A stretch of 32,017 bases of DNA from Parvibaculum sp. (lineage in GTDB: Bacteria; Pseudomonadota; Alphaproteobacteria; Parvibaculales; Parvibaculaceae), in the NCBI GenBank assembly GCA_019635955.1, contig JAHBYL010000030.1, positions 1 through 32,017 of the forward strand. The letters are read 5' to 3'. Below the pieces are notes generated by a model. The model searched no databases, was not told the origin of the DNA, and saw only the letters and a list, made by a program, of their open reading frames with translations. Positions 1 through 6,744 of this stretch are shown in pieces (position 1 is the first letter of the stretch; every line of letters begins with the position of its first letter). Made by a program: the position numbers and the translations under genes.

Positions 1-953
1 TCCGGATCGCGGCCCAGCACCTTGCGGCCGATGAAGTCGTTCATGCTCTTGTTGGCCTGATGCAGCCACATGCGCTTCAGCTCTTTCGGGTCGAGCCCTT
101 CATCGGCCATGTGGTCGAGAATAAGCTGCGATACCATCGGCACCACTTCCTTGAAGACCTTGCGGCCTTCCTGCACGAAGAGCTTGTCCTTCGCGCCCAC
201 GCCTTCAGGCGTCGCACGGTTCAGGAAGCCGAAATTGTTGCGGATATTGTTCGAGAATTTGGTGATGAGGCGCGTGCCGATGATTTCCCACGCGCCTTTC
301 GCCGTGCAGGTGTCCTCGCGCTCCACGATGATCGCGGTGCATACGTCGCCGAAAATGAAGTGGCTGTCGCGGTCGCGGAAGTTCAGATGACCGGAACAGA
401 TTTCGGGATCGACGATCAGCACGCATTTGACCGAACCCGAACGGATCATGTCGTAGGCGGTCTGGATGCCGAATGTCGCGGACGAGCAGGCGACATTCAT
501 GTCGAAGCCGAACCCCTCGACGCCGAGAAGATCCTGCACCTCGACGGCGATGGCAGGGTAGGGGCGCTCTAGATTGGAGCAGGCCACCAGCACCGCGTCG
601 ATATCGGCCGGAGTCTTGTTTGCGCGCGCCATGGCCTTCTTTGCGGCCTCCACCGACATTTCGGCAAGGATCGAAGGTTCGTCGTTCGAGCGCTGCCGAA
701 GCCGCGGCGCCATGATTTCGGGATCGACGATGCCCGATTTGTCCATCACATAGCGTGCCTCGATGCCCGAAGCCTTGACGATGAACTCGACGCTCGATTC
801 CGCCAGCGCCTCCACCTCGCCGCGCTCGATGGCGGCGGCATTGTCGGCGTTGAACTTGCGCACATAGCTGTTGAAGGCTTCAACGAGTTCGGTATTGCTG
901 ATGGAGTTGGGCGGCGTAAAAACGCCCGTCCCGCTGATGACGACTTTGGTCAC
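1..953 (-). CDS. Beta-ketoacyl-ACP synthase III (FabH-like), 3' end cut by window edge
   Basis: Thiolase-fold condensing enzyme of the KAS III type, expected to join an acyl-CoA starter to malonyl-ACP. I translated 317 residues from the minus strand; the C-terminus lies beyond base 1. The nucleophile is Cys156 in NVACSSATFG, and His298 lies in WLHQANKSMNDFIGR, the HQAN motif of the family. The second active-site Asn would be past the edge. An insertion-rich N-terminus (residues 30-90) makes it longer than E. coli FabH and resembles the roughly 370-residue subgroup found in proteobacteria. The GTG start follows AGGTGA, and an in-frame stop lies two codons upstream. Whether it serves housekeeping lipid synthesis or a specialised product (OleA or secondary-metabolite type) cannot be decided here. 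The condensing-enzyme call is firm; the substrate is unknown. Confidence 0.88.
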   Translation of the reverse strand, partial: MTKVVISGTGVFTPPNSISNTELVEAFNSYVRKFNADNAAAIERGEVEALAESSVEFIVKASGIEARYVMDKSGIVDPEIMAPRLRQRSNDEPSILAEMSVEAAKKAMARANKTPADIDAVLVACSNLERPYPAIAVEVQDLLGVEGFGFDMNVACSSATFGIQTAYDMIRSGSVKCVLIVDPEICSGHLNFRDRDSHFIFGDVCTAIIVEREDTCTAKGAWEIIGTRLITKFSNNIRNNFGFLNRATPEGVGAKDKLFVQEGRKVFKEVVPMVSQLILDHMADEGLDPKELKRMWLHQANKSMNDFIGRKVLGRDP

Positions 954-1119
954 TGTTCACCTGACGGTTCTTGATATCGCCGCCCGTCCGCCCGGCAGTT
1001 TGTCGTTTTGTCCGGAACGGCGGAGCGGCATTCCCCTGGGCCACTACACGTAAAATAGAACAGCCCTTCCGGCGATGCTACAGCGGAGGGAGAGAGAAGA
1101 CCGGGGCAAGGAGAAGAAG

Positions 1120-1761
1120 ATGGAATGGACGCGCACAAGCCTGCCTGAGGCGCCGCTCGAAAAGGAGAGGCTCGACAGACTTTCTCTCGCCGAAATGGCG
1201 GGATTTGTCGCTGCCATGCTCGCTGACGGGCTCGAAAACCCCGGCTCTCCCCTGCGTAAACCGGTTCTCGCTACCCTCGGCGCGGCGGGCGCGCCTTCGC
1301 TTCGGACCGTCATTTTGCGATCGGTCGACCTTCACGCCCGGCGCCTCGGCTTTTTCACGGATGCCCGTTCGCCAAAGGTCGCGGAACTGGGGCAGGATCC
1401 TCGTGCCTCGGTCCTCTTCTACGATCCGCGGTGTGACCTTCAGATGCGTTTGTCGGGCAGGGCGGAGGTCCGGGTTGGCGATGAAGCGGCCTGGGCGAGC
1501 GCGGCGCCGCCGTCCCGTCGGGCCTATCTTGTCACCGCGCCGCCGGGCACGCCGGCGTCCGGGCCGGTTTCCGGCCTTCCCGCGGATGTCGATGGCATCA
1601 TTCCCCCGCTCAAGCGGCTGGAAGAAGGCCGCCCCAACTTCGCATTCGTGGAATTCAGCTTCGCCGAAGCCGATATCGTCCTGTTTTCGCGCGCGGGCAA
1701 TCGGCGCGCCCGCATCCGCCATGAAGCGGAGGCAGGGCACGCCGAATGGCTGGTGCCTTGA
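1120..1761 (+). CDS. Pyridoxamine 5'-phosphate oxidase-family flavoprotein (Alr4036-like)
   Basis: 213-residue protein of the split-barrel FMN-binding superfamily. Residues about 35-110 carry the FMN-site pattern: PSLRTVILRSVD, then the LGFFTDARSPKV strand-turn and SVLFYDPRCDLQMRLSG. The C-terminal part contains WLVP. This arrangement matches the Alr4036-like branch (Pyridox_oxase_2) better than true PdxH, so a role in vitamin B6 synthesis should not be assumed. A start at 1075 is possible, but ATG 1120 follows GGAG at a good distance and is preferred. A TAAAAT hexamer at 1051-1056 could be its -10 box, although the -35 is poor. It converges on the bactofilin gene with four bases between stops. 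The substrate is unknown. Confidence 0.8.
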   Translation: MEWTRTSLPEAPLEKERLDRLSLAEMAGFVAAMLADGLENPGSPLRKPVLATLGAAGAPSLRTVILRSVDLHARRLGFFTDARSPKVAELGQDPRASVLFYDPRCDLQMRLSGRAEVRVGDEAAWASAAPPSRRAYLVTAPPGTPASGPVSGLPADVDGIIPPLKRLEEGRPNFAFVEFSFAEADIVLFSRAGNRRARIRHEAEAGHAEWLVP

Positions 1762-1765
1762 GACG

Positions 1766-2428
1766 TCAGATCATCGAGGCGGTCCGGCCCTGCGTCTGGC
1801 TGCCGGCGTTTTCGGCATCGGCCTTCTTGTCGTCCTTGCCATTCGCGGCGAGACGCGGCGTATCGGCCTTGTCCTCGGCATCGGCAGCGCGGATTTCGCC
1901 GCTCACCTGGCCGCCCTGTTCGACCTTCAACTCGCCGTAACGCACCTTGCCGGTCACGCGGCCCGATGAATTGATCGTCAGGCATTTCTTCACGGTCAGC
2001 GTGCCGTCGAACTTGCCGTTCACTTCCGCTTCATCGACCGTGGCATCGCCTCGCACATCGCCGCTTTCCGTAATCGTGAGCGTGCCGCTTTCGATGGTCG
2101 CCTGCACATCGCCCTCGATCACGAGCGAGTCGCAGGATTGAATCTTGCCTTCGAGCTTCAGCCCGCGTCCGACATGCAGATTGGCGGCAGGAGTAGGGCT
2201 CGACGGAGAGTTTGCCGGAGAAGGCTGGAGAGTTCGCACAGGCGGCTTCCTTGCTTGATAGGATGGCGTGATGGCGCGCGTTCCCGCGACTTCCGTCTCG
2301 GAAGTGCGGGCGTCCGCGGGCCGTGGCTCTTCGGACGGCGAAGCGCTTTCGCCGTCGTTGCGCGTTGCCGGCGTCGATGGCGCAGGTGGTTGCGCGACGT
2401 CGGAAACACCTTTGGGGCGCTTGAACAT
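1766..2428 (-). CDS. Bactofilin
   Basis: 220-residue bactofilin (DUF583/CcmA family), a bacterial cytoskeletal protein that polymerises without nucleotides and scaffolds cell-shape or stalk enzymes. The first 85 residues are Pro/Ser/Thr/Ala-rich and look disordered. Residues about 88-190 form the repeated right-handed beta-helix, seen as hydrophobic strands with Gly turns (LKLEGKIQSCDSLVIEGDVQ, then GTLTITESGDVRGDATVDEA and ELKVEQGGQVSGEIRA). The tail from about 195 is charged and ends in a Lys/Asp-rich segment. The chosen ATG starts MFKRPKG and follows GGAGGGG; an in-frame GTG 18 bases upstream lacks such a site. It lies 123 bases downstream of tag on the same strand. Family assignment is strong; the cellular partner is unknown. 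Confidence 0.9.
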   Translation of the reverse strand: MFKRPKGVSDVAQPPAPSTPATRNDGESASPSEEPRPADARTSETEVAGTRAITPSYQARKPPVRTLQPSPANSPSSPTPAANLHVGRGLKLEGKIQSCDSLVIEGDVQATIESGTLTITESGDVRGDATVDEAEVNGKFDGTLTVKKCLTINSSGRVTGKVRYGELKVEQGGQVSGEIRAADAEDKADTPRLAANGKDDKKADAENAGSQTQGRTASMI

Positions 2429-2551
2429 TTTTGAGATCCCCTCCACTGACTTGGAACGGACGTGAAACTATGCGCGCAACATGGCTCGCATGTGCCGACA
2501 ATGTGGCGGAACATTGATTGCGCACGCACAGCAGCGCATAACGGCGCTTAA

Positions 2552-3154
2552 TTATTGGTTTTGATTTCGCGCCATTGCGGAGCAAGTCTTGTGGCGTGGA
2601 CACGTCACGAGATGATCGTTGACGATGCCGACCGCCTGCGCGAAGGCATAGACGATCGTCGGTCCGCAGAATTTGAAGCCGCGCTTCTTCAATTCCTTCG
2701 ACATGGCGATGCTCATCGGCGTTTCCGCCGGCACATGCGCAATGCTCTTCCACTTGTTCTGAACCGGCACGCCGCCGGAAAAGCTCCAGAGAAACTCCGA
2801 GAAGCTCTCGCCGCTCTCCTTCATCTCGAGCCAGGCTTTCGCATTGCCGATCGTTGCTTCGATCTTGCCGCGATGCCGGATGATGCCGGGGTTCTGGAGA
2901 AGTTTCTCGACCTTGGCGGGCTTGTAGCGCGCGATCACCTCGGGCTCGAAGCCGTCGAACGCCTCGCGGAAGCTCTCGCGCTTGCGCAATATGGTGATCC
3001 AGGAAAGCCCGGCCTGGAACCCGTCGAGTATCAGCTTCTCGAAGAGCGCCCGGTCGTCATATTCGGGCACGCCCCATTCCTCGTCATGATAGGCGACATA
3101 AAGCGGGTCCTCGCCCGGCCAGGGGCAGCGTGTCGTCTCACTCGCCTTCGCCAT
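2552..3154 (-). CDS. tag: DNA-3-methyladenine glycosylase I
   Basis: Base-excision repair glycosylase that removes 3-methyladenine from alkylated DNA; a helix-hairpin-helix fold with a zinc snap. About 200 residues. The zinc ligands are visible: Cys10 in TRCPW, His23 in YHDEEWG, and the His and Cys of NDHLVTC near the end. The central QAGLSWITIL and GIIRHRGKI motifs are typical. The residue aligning with E. coli Glu38 (LEGQQAGLSW) is Asp here (LDGFQAGLSW), while the adjacent Trp is kept. The gene overlaps the 3' end of ygfZ by 17 bases with the chosen ATG (GAGG nine bases upstream). A second in-frame ATG lies 15 bases further up. The overlap implies co-transcription with ygfZ. Confidence 0.92.
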   Translation of the reverse strand: MAKASETTRCPWPGEDPLYVAYHDEEWGVPEYDDRALFEKLILDGFQAGLSWITILRKRESFREAFDGFEPEVIARYKPAKVEKLLQNPGIIRHRGKIEATIGNAKAWLEMKESGESFSEFLWSFSGGVPVQNKWKSIAHVPAETPMSIAMSKELKKRGFKFCGPTIVYAFAQAVGIVNDHLVTCPRHKTCSAMARNQNQ

Positions 3155-4049
3155 CCGCCCCGCCCTCATTGCCGATATGCTCCGCGAGCCATTCCGGAAT
3201 CTGCGGCATGATTTCCGCTTGCCCCGCTTCCAGCACCGCGCCGTTGAGAAGATCGAGCCGAAGAAGTGCTAAGGCGCGGCCGTTTTCTTCATCGGTGGAG
3301 AAAATCGAGCCGACCTCCCGCGCGCCGCCCTTCACGGGTGTGCCCGCCGCCGGCATGTCGCCTTCCACACGCACGGACAGAAGGCGCTTGCGCACGCTGC
3401 CGCGCCGTTTCGTGCGCGAGGTCACTTCCTGCCCGATGAAGCAGCCCTTGTGGAAGTCGATACCGTTAAGTTCGGCAAAATTCGCCTCGAGAGGAAATGT
3501 CCGATCCGGTTCAAAATCCCGCGCTGCATCGCCGATTCCAAGCCCGATGCGGTGGCGGTGCCACGCGCTTTCGTCAGCTTCCCGGGCGCCCGAAGCCCCG
3601 ATCAGCGCATCGGCCTCCGCCGCGGGACAGATCGCCCGCCCCCCCATTGCCATATGGCGGGGGTCGGGCAGGCCCGGTCCATCCGGCACCGGGCTTCCAT
3701 CCTCGTTCCAGAAGGCGGCCACGGCGAAGTCGCCGCTCATGTCCTCGATCTCCACCTTCGCCCGAAGCCGGTACATGGTGAGCCGCTTCACAAGCTCGCC
3801 CGCCCGCGCGCCATCGCAATCGAGCAGCACCGCTTCCGGGTCCGCCGGGTCGGCCGCCATGAAGAAGTCGAAGAGAAATTTGCCCTGCGGCGTCAGCAGC
3901 GCGGAATAGACGAGCCGCGTGCCATCCGCCGCATCGACATTATTGGTGACAAGCCCCTGCAAAAGGCCGCGCGCCTCCGCGCCGCTCAGCCTCACTATGC
4001 CTCGCCCCGTCAGCACCGTGGCCAACAGCCCGTCTGCCGCTCCCGCCAT
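3138..4049 (-). CDS. ygfZ: Folate-binding protein YgfZ/GcvT-like (Fe-S cluster maintenance)
   Basis: 303-residue tetrahydrofolate-binding protein related to the aminomethyltransferase GcvT. In E. coli YgfZ supports assembly or repair of certain [4Fe-4S] enzymes such as MiaB. The diagnostic motif KGCFIGQEVTSR is present, with Lys201 and the redox-relevant Cys203. N-terminal strands VRLSGAEARGLLQGLVTNNV and the segment TPQGKFLFDF are typical of the family. It is the first gene of a minus-strand pair with tag, whose start lies inside its last codons. It diverges from the glycosyltransferase gene over 173 bases that hold a sigma-70-like promoter for the other direction. I saw no clear promoter for ygfZ itself. 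Confidence 0.93.
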   Translation of the reverse strand: MAGAADGLLATVLTGRGIVRLSGAEARGLLQGLVTNNVDAADGTRLVYSALLTPQGKFLFDFFMAADPADPEAVLLDCDGARAGELVKRLTMYRLRAKVEIEDMSGDFAVAAFWNEDGSPVPDGPGLPDPRHMAMGGRAICPAAEADALIGASGAREADESAWHRHRIGLGIGDAARDFEPDRTFPLEANFAELNGIDFHKGCFIGQEVTSRTKRRGSVRKRLLSVRVEGDMPAAGTPVKGGAREVGSIFSTDEENGRALALLRLDLLNGAVLEAGQAEIMPQIPEWLAEHIGNEGGADGEGE

Positions 4050-4131
4050 AGCCGCCCGTTCCTTGTGTCAGGCCACAAGATGTAGGCCCGCCCCCCTCGA
4101 TCCGCAAGAACCGGCTTCCAGAGGGGCAACC

Positions 4132-4160
4132 TTGGCTTTGACGTGCCGCGCCCCTATAAC
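4132..4160 (+). promoter_or_regulatory. Sigma-70-type promoter for the GT9 gene
   Basis: TTGGCT (-35), 17-base spacer, TATAAC (-10, five of six consensus bases). It predicts a start near 4167 and a leader of about 55 bases before the chosen ATG. Position and orientation fit the downstream glycosyltransferase. Seen by eye only. Confidence 0.45.
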
Positions 4161-4222
4161 CGGCCTCAACGACAGGGAACGCCCGGCCGCCGGGCCGGAT
4201 GAGCACCGCAGCCGGAAGTCAC

Positions 4223-5182
4223 ATGCGCATTCTCTTCATTGCCTCGAACCGGATCGGCGACGCCGTCCTTTCCACAGGCATCCTGAACGGATTGATGCAG
4301 CGCTATCCGGAGGCGGAATTCTGGATCGCCTGCGGTCCGCTGGCCGTCGATGTCTTCCGCCACGCGCCGCGCGTCACCCGCATCATCGTGATGCGCAAGG
4401 CCAAACGCGCCGGCCATTGGCGGCAACTACTCAAAGCCGTTGCTTTCCGCCGTTTCGAGGCGGTGGTCGACCTGCGCGGCTCCGCCACGGCATGGCTCAC
4501 CTTCGCCCGCAAGCGCCACATTCTGAAGCCCGATCACGCGCTTCACCGCGTCGAGCACAATGCGGGCGTGGTCGGCATGGTGCCGCCGCCTGCGCCGGTG
4601 GTCTGGCCGGGCGCGGAAATGCGCGCAAAGGCCGCGCGCACCATTCCTGACGATCTGCGGGTTCTCGCCATCGGACCGACCGCCGCCTGGCCGGGCAAGA
4701 TGTGGCCCGTCGAACGCTTCGCCGAGCTCGCCCGCCGCCTGCTTGCCCCCGGAGCGCCGCTGGAGGGCGCGAGTCTTCTCGTCACCGGCGGCCCCGGCGA
4801 ACAGGAAAAATGCCGCCCCGTGCTTGAGGTCGTGCCGCCTGAGCGCCGGATCGATCTTGTCGGCGCGAGGATCGACGAGACGGCGGCCTGCTTCGAGCGC
4901 GTGGCGCTTTATGTCGGCAATGATTCCGGCCTGATGCACCTGGCCGCCGCCGCGGGCGCGCCCACGCTCGGTCTTTTCGGGCCGACCGCCGACGCCATCT
5001 ATTCGCCTTGGGGACCGAAGGCTGTCACCGTCCGTGTTCCCCGCTCCCATGAAGAGATCAAGGCGGAAGAGGGCGGCGAGGTCACCTGGCAAGTGAGCCG
5101 TAACCACATGGAAGACCTCGGCGTCGAGGCCGTCGAACGGGCAGCGCGCGGCCTTCTGGAGAAACTCGGGTCCGGCGCCTAG
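4223..5182 (+). CDS. Glycosyltransferase family 9 (heptosyltransferase-like)
   Basis: 319-residue GT-B fold transferase of family 9, the group that includes the ADP-heptose:LPS heptosyltransferases. The N-terminus RILFIASNRIGDAVLSTGIL is the family's acceptor-side start. The C-terminal donor half holds AIGPTAAWPGKMWP, LLVTGGPGEQEKC and the signature YVGNDSGLMHLAAAAGAPTLGLFGPT. An ATG 24 bases upstream is in frame, but the family start aligns with MRIL, preceded by GGAAG. The protein probably acts at the cytoplasmic face in assembly of lipopolysaccharide core or another envelope glycan; the donor sugar is not deducible. Its TAG stop shares the palindrome CTAG with the stop of usg on the other strand, so the two genes overlap by four bases tail to tail. 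Confidence 0.88.
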   Translation: MRILFIASNRIGDAVLSTGILNGLMQRYPEAEFWIACGPLAVDVFRHAPRVTRIIVMRKAKRAGHWRQLLKAVAFRRFEAVVDLRGSATAWLTFARKRHILKPDHALHRVEHNAGVVGMVPPPAPVVWPGAEMRAKAARTIPDDLRVLAIGPTAAWPGKMWPVERFAELARRLLAPGAPLEGASLLVTGGPGEQEKCRPVLEVVPPERRIDLVGARIDETAACFERVALYVGNDSGLMHLAAAAGAPTLGLFGPTADAIYSPWGPKAVTVRVPRSHEEIKAEEGGEVTWQVSRNHMEDLGVEAVERAARGLLEKLGSGA

Positions 5183-5451
5183 TGAATCGCCCCCACGAAG
5201 TCCGCGCGGCGGAATTCGCTCGGGTGAATCAGTCGCTTCGTCCCAACGCGCACGGAGTGGATAGGTCCCTCGAGCTCCCTGTTCCAGAAGTCGAGGAACT
5301 TGGTGAGCGCCGGATATCTCGGCTCGAGATCGTAATCCTGCCAGATATAGCTCTGCAGGAGCTTCGGATGATCCGGCATCCGGTAGAGAATTTCGGCTGT
5401 CACCAGCCGGTAGCCATCGAGGAGCTTCTTCAGTTCCGAAACCTGTCTCAC
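5179..5451 (-). CDS. usg: Usg family protein
   Basis: 90-residue protein of the Usg family, named for the small ORF lying between trpF and trpB in Caulobacter and other alphaproteobacteria. Its biochemical function is unknown to me. The conserved core is LLDGYRLVTAEILYRMPDHP followed by LLQSYIWQDYDL and RYPALTKFLDFWNRELEG. The GTG start is eight bases after GGAGG. No tryptophan genes are visible in the window, so this copy is separated from its usual context. It converges on the glycosyltransferase and the two stops overlap. Family call confident; role not known. Confidence 0.88.
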   Translation of the reverse strand: MRQVSELKKLLDGYRLVTAEILYRMPDHPKLLQSYIWQDYDLEPRYPALTKFLDFWNRELEGPIHSVRVGTKRLIHPSEFRRADFVGAIH

Positions 5452-5738
5452 GCTTCAACCTCCAGATCGAACAATCCAGACGACAACGCCGCACTCACGG
5501 GGCCTCGTAACGCGAGAATCGTAGTCGCGAAAAATTCACGCGTCGATATTGACAAAACTGTTTCAAGGCCGATTCGTTCAATGAAAACAAAGCATTAGCA
5601 CTCGTCGCTCGAGGTGAGTGCCAGCCGGGCGCGGCGGCGCTGCCCCCTCGCTTGACCGAAGGGCGGATTTGGGTTCGTTTGTCGGCCAACAGGCATCGAA
5701 AAAGCCATCAAGGCATCAAACAGAAGTCAGGACGGGAA
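5452..5738. other. Intergenic region between divergent usg and acuI-like genes
   Basis: 287 bases without a convincing gene. It holds TTGACA at 5549-5554 facing right, but no good -10 at 16-18 bases. It also holds a GCACTC/GAGTGC inverted repeat at 5598-5621 with a 12-base loop containing CTCGAG. The promoters of both flanking genes must lie here, but I cannot place them with confidence. Confidence 0.4.
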
Positions 5739-6728
5739 ATGACAGGGACGTTCCGCGCCATCCGCGCCTCGAAGGGCGAAAAGGCCCCGCAGATCGAATT
5801 CGCAAACCTCACCGAAGCCGATCTCATGGAAGGCGATGTCACTGTCGCCGTTGAATATTCCACCGTGAACTACAAGGACGGCCTCGCTCTCACCGGTGCC
5901 GCCCCCATCATCCGTCATTGGCCACTTATCCCCGGTATCGACTTCTCGGGTAAGGTCGAGAAATCCGACAATCCGAACTTCAAGCCCGGCGACCGCGTCG
6001 TGCTGAACGGCTGGGGCGTCGGCGAGGGCCATAATGGCGGCTATGCGCAGAAGGCGCGTGTGAAGGGCGACTGGCTGGTGAAACTTCCCGATGCAATCTC
6101 GAACGAACAGGCCATGGCGATCGGCACGGCGGGCTATACCTCGATGCTCTCGGTCCTGGCGCTGGAAAAGAACGGCGTGAAGCCGGGCTCGGACGTGCTG
6201 GTGACGGGTGCGGCGGGCGGCGTCGGCTCTGTCGCCATCGCCATTCTCGCAAAGCTCGGCTATCGCGTGATCGCCTCAACGGGCCGCGCTTCCGAAGCGG
6301 ATTATCTCAAGGGCCTTGGCGCCGATGAAGTGATCGACCGCAACGAACTGTCGAACCCGGCAAAGCCGCTCGGCAAGGAACGCTGGGCAGGTGCCGTCGA
6401 TGCGGTGGGCAGCCACACGCTCGCCAACGTGCTGTCCATGACGAAATATGGCGGCGCCGTTGCCGCTTGCGGTCTGGCACAGGGCATGGACCTGCCAGCC
6501 TCCGTCGCGCCCTTCATCCTGCGCGGCATCACGCTTGCGGGCATCGACAGCGTCATGGCGCCGAAGGAAAAGCGTGAAGAAGCCTATCGCCGCCTCGCCA
6601 CCGATCTCGACATGAAGAAGCTCGAGGCCATGAGCTTCCGTGCCAAGCTCGACGATGTGCCGAAGCTCGGTCAGGAAATTCTGGCAGGCAAGGTGCGTGG
6701 CCGCGCCATTGTCGATGTAAACGCCTGA
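5739..6728 (+). CDS. acuI: Acrylyl-CoA reductase-type oxidoreductase (AcuI/YhdH family, MDR)
   Basis: 329-residue zinc-independent medium-chain reductase of the YhdH/AcuI group. AcuI enzymes use NADPH to reduce acryloyl-CoA to propionyl-CoA. Family marks are VNYKDGLALTG near residue 45, PLIPGIDFSGKVE, the LNGWGVGEGHNGGYAQKARV stretch, AIGTAGYTSMLSV, and the nucleotide-binding loop VLVTGAAGGVGSVAI followed by ASTGRASEADYLKGLGADEV. No structural-zinc Cys cluster is present, as expected. The frame is open 87 bases upstream, but ATG 5739 has AGGACGGGAA before it and matches the family start. It is the first gene of a co-directional run with the CoA ligase (16-base gap), LysE and ThDP enzyme genes. 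The physiological substrate could therefore be another 2-enoyl-CoA. Confidence 0.88.
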   Translation: MTGTFRAIRASKGEKAPQIEFANLTEADLMEGDVTVAVEYSTVNYKDGLALTGAAPIIRHWPLIPGIDFSGKVEKSDNPNFKPGDRVVLNGWGVGEGHNGGYAQKARVKGDWLVKLPDAISNEQAMAIGTAGYTSMLSVLALEKNGVKPGSDVLVTGAAGGVGSVAIAILAKLGYRVIASTGRASEADYLKGLGADEVIDRNELSNPAKPLGKERWAGAVDAVGSHTLANVLSMTKYGGAVAACGLAQGMDLPASVAPFILRGITLAGIDSVMAPKEKREEAYRRLATDLDMKKLEAMSFRAKLDDVPKLGQEILAGKVRGRAIVDVNA

Positions 6729-6744
6729 CGGGAGCGCGACCGCC

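Noticed and set aside
5549..5577. TTGACA as the promoter of the acuI-like gene.
   Set aside because: At 17 bases the -10 would be ATTCGT, and other spacings are no better. It is also 160 bases from the start.
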